Shown here piece after piece: positions 59,591 through 64,000 of a DNA stretch of 64,000 nt. The notes under the pieces were generated by a model. The model did not search any database. It saw only the letters and a program-made list of their open reading frames with translations, and was not told the origin of the DNA. The stretch spans positions 24,612,965 through 24,676,964 of the forward strand of contig CM033106.1 in NCBI GenBank assembly GCA_019321725.1, in the 5' to 3' direction. This stretch comes from Paulownia fortunei (lineage: Eukaryota; Streptophyta; Magnoliopsida; Lamiales; Paulowniaceae). The stretch's first letter is position 1. Each line of letters opens with the position of its first letter. Position numbers and translations under genes: made by a program.

Positions 59591-60300
59591 CACGGAAGAG
59601 TTCAAATCCTGAATTATGTGGATATCGAAAAGGCAAACGGTAAAGATGAGGCGAACACTATGATATTTATACGTCATCATCTATACGAGGATCTGAAAGA
59701 TGAACACATACAAATTGAAAGACCATTTGAGATTTGACATAAACTCAAGGGCATATTTGATCACACCAGAATTGTGATACTCCTGCTGGCACAATATGAT
59801 TGGCAACATTTGAGGTTGTAGGACTTTATGCCTGTTGCCGAATATAGTTCGGTATTATTCAAGATTGAATCCAGACTAGTTCTTTGTGGAACAAAATTAT
59901 GTGAAAATGATAAACTAGAGAAGACTTTCTCTACAATGCATGCCTCAAACATAATGCTCCAACAACAATATAAATATTGCCAGTTTAAAACATACTCTGA
60001 ATTAATTTATGTTATTCTCACTATCGAGAAGACCAATGAGCTGCAGTTAAAAAATCATGATTTGTGACCTTTTGGGTCTCAAGCAGTGCTTGAAGCACAT
60101 GCTAGTTCCAGTAGATCAGTGGGCTGATTTAGAGGTCGTGAGCATATATTCGGGCACGGTGCCCGTAGAGCTGGTGGATGTGGTGGTCCTCATCGAGATA
60201 CTTGCAGAGATGACCATGGCAGACGTAACTATTCACACCGAGATGATTATCCGGTCAGGCAGACACATGCAACTGAGACAATAGGGCCACTTGCTGTTGT
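59591..60300 (+). pseudogene. Copia GAG (second element)
   Basis: MIFIRHHLYEDLKDEHIQIE, ARYDW-like AQYDWQHLRL, LEKTFSTMHASNIMLQQQY, SELIYVILTIEKTNELQLKN and then a Gly/Arg/His-rich region form a typical UBN2-type GAG. Stops at 59735, 59820 and 60065 and at least one frameshift break it. Confidence 0.8.
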
Positions 60301-60681
60301 TGAGGCCAACACATCTGAGTTCATGTGTGATCAAAATCCTATCCAGAATAGGAAGTCAGTTCTTTGAGCTGCCAGATTTCTTTGAGGATCTCGATTCTGC
60401 GGCACAAGGTGCCGAGTGGTGGCAACGTACCCAAACTTAGGATTTTTTTATAATTATGATCATTTTGTTCCTATTGTACATACCATGTACATACCTCCCT
60501 CGGATAGTATATTTCACAAGGTTGAGTTTCTTTTGACTGTGTTTATGTACATATCTTTCCGAATGATACATTCCCGAGGTTGATCTAACATTTTGATGTT
60601 TTATAAAATCATGAATTTATTATCATAATATTTGCAAGTAATATTATAATTCCGATATTAATTTTATATTATTTAATTGGA
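60301..60681. other. Degenerate link between GAG and protease
   Basis: No zinc knuckle or readable frame. It includes a near-duplicate pair with GTACATA(C/T) and TATTTC/ATTCCCGAGGTTGA at 60476-60585. Confidence 0.4.
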
Positions 60682-61786
60682 ATGTACAAGGGAAACGCTG
60701 ACAAAAGAGACTATTATCTACTTGATAGTGCAACAACGCATTTAATATTAACAAATAAAGTATATTTCTCGAGTATAACATTATGCAAGGCAAAAGTTAG
60801 AACCATATCAGGTCCCATTGAGATTATAGATAGCTCCAAGAATGCAACAATTGTATTGCCTAATGGTACCACTCTGCAAATTGAAAATGCATTATTATCT
60901 TATAGATCGAAAAAAATCTACTGTGTTTTAAGGATGTGCGTCGCAATGGATATCATTTAGAGATACTGATTGAAAATAACAAAAAGTATCTATGTATCAC
61001 ATCCTATGAATTGGAAAAAAGAACCATCCATAAGAAATTTGAAGCAACAACTTCTGGACTGTATTGTATTCCAATTCAAGCTTTCGAATCCTATGCTACC
61101 ATGCCTTGTAAGCTGGTGAATCCTAAAATATTTGGGTTATGGCATGATCGCCTAGGCTACCCGGGAACTACTATGATGAGTAGGATTGTAGAACATACTA
61201 GAGGACATTCATTAAAAAACACAAAGATGTTTATGTCCAAAGATTATTTCTGTGAACCATGTTCACAGGGAAAGCTCATTACTAGACTTTCCACAGAAAA
61301 GGTTGGTTATGAATCACCATCATCTTTACAATATATTCATGGTGATATTTGTGGACTAATAAACCTTGCAAGTGGACCAATTAGATATTTTATGGTTATA
61401 GTTGATGCATCCTATAGATGGTCCCACGTGTACTTATTGTCTACACGCGACATTATTTTTGCACGTTTATTAGGGCAAATTATTAAACTCCCAACATATT
61501 TTTCTGATTATCAAAAAAATATAAGAACGGATAATGCTGGAGAATTTACATCAAAGAGGTTTGATGAGTATTGCGTAGCACTGGGAATTAATGTTGAGCA
61601 CCCGTGGCACATGTTCACACTCAAAATGGATTGGCAGAATCCCTCATTAAATGGGTTCAGATCATTGCTCGCACTTTGTTGATGAGATCTAAATTCACTA
61701 GTGTAGTATGTGGTCATGCAGTATTGCATGCATTATCATTAATTAGATTACGCTGCACTGCTTATCATATGCACTCCCTGATGTAG
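60682..61786 (+). pseudogene. Copia protease and integrase (second element)
   Basis: The protease part has LDSATTHLIL and VLPNGTTLQIENALL (60682-60950). After a frameshift near 60945 come the pre-integrase motif LWHDRLGYPGTTMM, the zinc pair CEPCSQGKL, and the core segments HGDICG, VDASYRWSHVYLLSTRD and RTDNAGEFTSKRFDEYC. A second frameshift near 61610 leads to HTQNGLAESLIKW. All three acidic integrase positions remain readable. Confidence 0.85.
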
Positions 61787-61845
61787 TCGACACTGGTTTT
61801 GAGTTGGATATTTAGCACCTATGCATATTTGGTTGCGCTGTACAG

Positions 61846-62076
61846 GTGCCGATTCCACCTTCTCAAAGGACAAAAATGGGTCCTCAATGCCGACTTGGCA
61901 TATACATTGGGTTTGATTCACCGTTAATTATTCGATATCTGGAACCAATAACAGGTGACTTATTTACCTCTAGATTTGCGGACTGTCATTTTAATGAAAT
62001 AATGTTTCTATCAATTGGTAAGGATATGGTTATTATTGTTAGTGATAAACCAAAACCAGTTGACATTTTCTCCTGA
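61846..62076 (+). pseudogene. Copia integrase C-terminal segment (second element)
   Basis: PIPPSQRTKMGPQCRLGIYI and FDSPLIIRYLEPITGDLFTS are characteristic of the post-core integrase region. It ends at a stop at 62074. Confidence 0.8.
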
Positions 62077-63736
62077 AATGATCAAAACATATCCCATTTA
62101 GACCCACGTACCTCTGAATGTGAAAATGAGGTAAATAGAATCATCCATTTATATAATATTGCTAATAGACTTCCTAACGCATTTAATGATGTTAGAAACA
62201 TCACGAAGTCTCATATTCCAACTGCGAATACTCCAGCTAGGATCGTTGTTCCTGATGAACATACGACAATGGATGATGATCTCCCACGACAAAAATGAGA
62301 TAGACCTATTGAATCGAATAACACTATTCCTTATAAACGAAGGGGGAGCATTAATGAATCCACTAATCAAATGGGTCCTAGTTAGCATGCTCTAGTTAAA
62401 TCTATAGAGCCTAATGCTTTAGAAAAGGAAGTAATAAAAATTACAAATCTTGGGAATATCGAGAATCTCCTAAGCTATTGTAATGAAATATGGGATCGAA
62501 ATGAGATAATCATCGATGATATTTTTGCATTCTCGATTGCTCAAGAAATTATAAACAATAATTATGATTGTGAACCACGTTCCATAATAGAATGTCGTCA
62601 AAGAAATAATTGGCCGAGGTGGAAGGAAGCAATAAAATCTAAATTAGCTTCCCTAGAGAAACATAATGTATTTTGGTTGATTACTCGAGCCCCGGATAAC
62701 GTAAAGCCCGTTGGATATAAGTGGGTGCTTGTTCAAAAAAGAAATGAGAAAATGAGATTGTGAGGTATAAAGCCTGACTCATTGCTCAAGGATCTCCTAG
62801 AGACTTGAGATTGATTATGATATGACGTATTCACCTGTGATGGATACGATCACTTTCCATTTTCTTATTAATATGGTTGTCCACGAGAGTCTGGACATGT
62901 GTCTAATAGACGTAGTCACAACCTATTTGTATGGTTCATTGGATTATGATATTTATATGAAAATTCTGAATGGATTTAAAATGCCTAAGTTAGACACACC
63001 CCGTGAGCTATACTCAATCAAATTACAGAGATCATTGTATGGATTGAAGCAATCCAGTTGCATGTGGTATCATAGATTAAGTGAGTACCTTATCAAGGAA
63101 GGCTACAAAAATGATCCTATCTGCCCATGCATTTTTATTAAAAGATCAGATATCATATTTGTTATCATTGCAGTTTATGTAGATGACATGAACTCGATTG
63201 ACACTCCTAAAGAGTTAGCTAACACTGCTGAATACCTAAAGAAAGAGTTTGAGGTTAAAGATCTTGGGAAAACCAAACTCTGTCTTGGTCTTGAGCTAGA
63301 GCATAGAAATAATGGAATACTTGTCCATCATTCAACTTATATTAAGAGATTGCTCAAACGAATTAACATGGATAAAGTTTATTCCTTGAGTACCCCTATG
63401 GTCGTGCGCAGTTTGGACCCTGAGAAAGATCCGTTCCGACCTAAGAAACCTGATGAGGAGATATTTGGCCCTAAAGTGCCATATCTCAATGTTATTGGAG
63501 TACTGATGTATTTAGCACAGTGCACTAAACCAAATATCGCTTTTGCAGTAAATGTACTTGCTCGATATAGTTCTGAGCCGACCCTGAGATTCTGGAATGG
63601 TGTTAGACATATTTTTCATTATCTTTGTGGTACTACAGATTTAGGGTTATTCTATTCAAAAGAAGCAACTAATCTAGGGTTAGTTGGTTATGTTGATATG
63701 GGATATTCATCTGACTCACACAAAGCTCTCTCATAA
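62077..63736 (+). pseudogene. Copia reverse transcriptase (second element)
   Basis: A degenerate linker with several stops runs to about 62580. RT follows with NNWPRWKEAIKSKLASLEKH and GYKWVLVQKRNE, a stop and frameshift near 62761, and then a long open stretch (62822-63736). This stretch has MTYSPVMDTITFHFLINM, SLYGLKQSSCMWYHRLSEYL, the catalytic YVDD and KDLGKTKLCLGLELEH. A TAA at 63734 ends it where relatives have Gln. Confidence 0.86.
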
Positions 63737-64000
63737 ACCAATTATTTATTTTGCTATAATGGTACAACCACATCATGGCGGTCAACTAAACATATATTAG
63801 TAGCTACATCTTCTAATCACTTAAAAATAATTTCTTTTTATGAAGCCAGTAGAGAGTGTGTCTGGTTAAAATCAGTTATAACACATATACTAAATGCTTG
63901 TCAATTAAAATTGGTTACATACACCCCTACTATTATTTATGAGGATAATGCAGTTTGTATAGCGCAAGTGAGGGATGGATACATAAAATGTGATAGGACC
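63737..64000 (+). pseudogene. Copia RNase H (second element), cut by the window edge
   Basis: In the same frame after the TAA: TTSWRSTKHILVATSSNH, ASRECVWLKS and IYEDNAVCIAQVRDGYIKCD. The segment after SSNH reads LKI where an acidic residue (AEI) is usual, so a catalytic Glu seems lost. Confidence 0.8.

Larger units (their letters stand above)
59591..64000 (+). mobile_element. Second Copia element, degenerate, truncated by the window end
   Basis: GAG, protease, integrase, reverse transcriptase and most of RNase H follow in Copia order on the plus strand. It is a lineage different from the 23-35 kb element: the protease motif is LDSATTH and the RT carries QRSLYGLKQS. No LTR is visible within the window; the right side is cut off. 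Stops and frameshifts throughout. Confidence 0.88.

Noticed and set aside
1..64000. CRISPR array, operon or phage-like system
   Set aside because: Composition, introns and retroelements show plant nuclear DNA; none of the repeats has regular spacing with unique spacers.

Overview
This is nuclear DNA of a flowering plant, most likely a eudicot. The evidence is a plant-type SPT16 gene with an uninterrupted coding region and a 5' UTR intron, a 12-exon ATP-citrate lyase A-subunit gene, a small secreted-peptide gene with a plant TATA promoter, and a very AT-rich intergenic background full of Copia, Gypsy, hAT-like, Mutator-like and SINE-like elements. The species cannot be fixed from the sequence alone.

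Layout. 1-225: last 74 codons of an SPT16 copy on the plus strand, cut by the window edge. 2955-6149 (minus): complete second SPT16 copy, tail-to-tail with the first; its 5' UTR intron (about 6168-7947) and promoter (to about 8720) follow. 8.7-23.2 kb: AT-rich intergenic DNA with three diverged copies of one long repeat and several short tandem duplications, no convincing gene. 23.2-35.5 kb: a dead Copia element (LTRs 23207-23523 and 35252-35526) whose gag was split by a 6.3 kb insertion (23607-29943, target duplication TGTTC). The insertion carries a minus-strand Gypsy gag-protease relic that is itself interrupted. The Copia gag-protease part is tandemly duplicated (unit about 1072 bp). 36.6-38.3 kb: Mutator-like element with terminal inverted repeats of about 180 bp. 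39-40.4 kb: SINE-like copies and a small MITE. 41171-45667: intact ACLA gene (423 aa). 48.4-51.3 kb: minus-strand Copia gag-protease relic. 52.7 kb: tRNA-derived SINE-like unit. 55300-55617: small secreted-peptide gene. 56426-58432: hAT-like non-autonomous element with an 8-bp target duplication. 59.6-64.0 kb: degenerate second Copia element of another lineage, running off the window end.

Three host loci look functional or recently so: SPT16 (histone chaperone of FACT), ACLA (cytosolic acetyl-CoA supply) and the secreted peptide. They have no operon-like relation. The rest is transposon accumulation. I found no convincing undescribed system. The best leads are the tail-to-tail SPT16 pair, the nested-insertion record, the uncharacterised peptide, and two small transposon families defined by their own termini.
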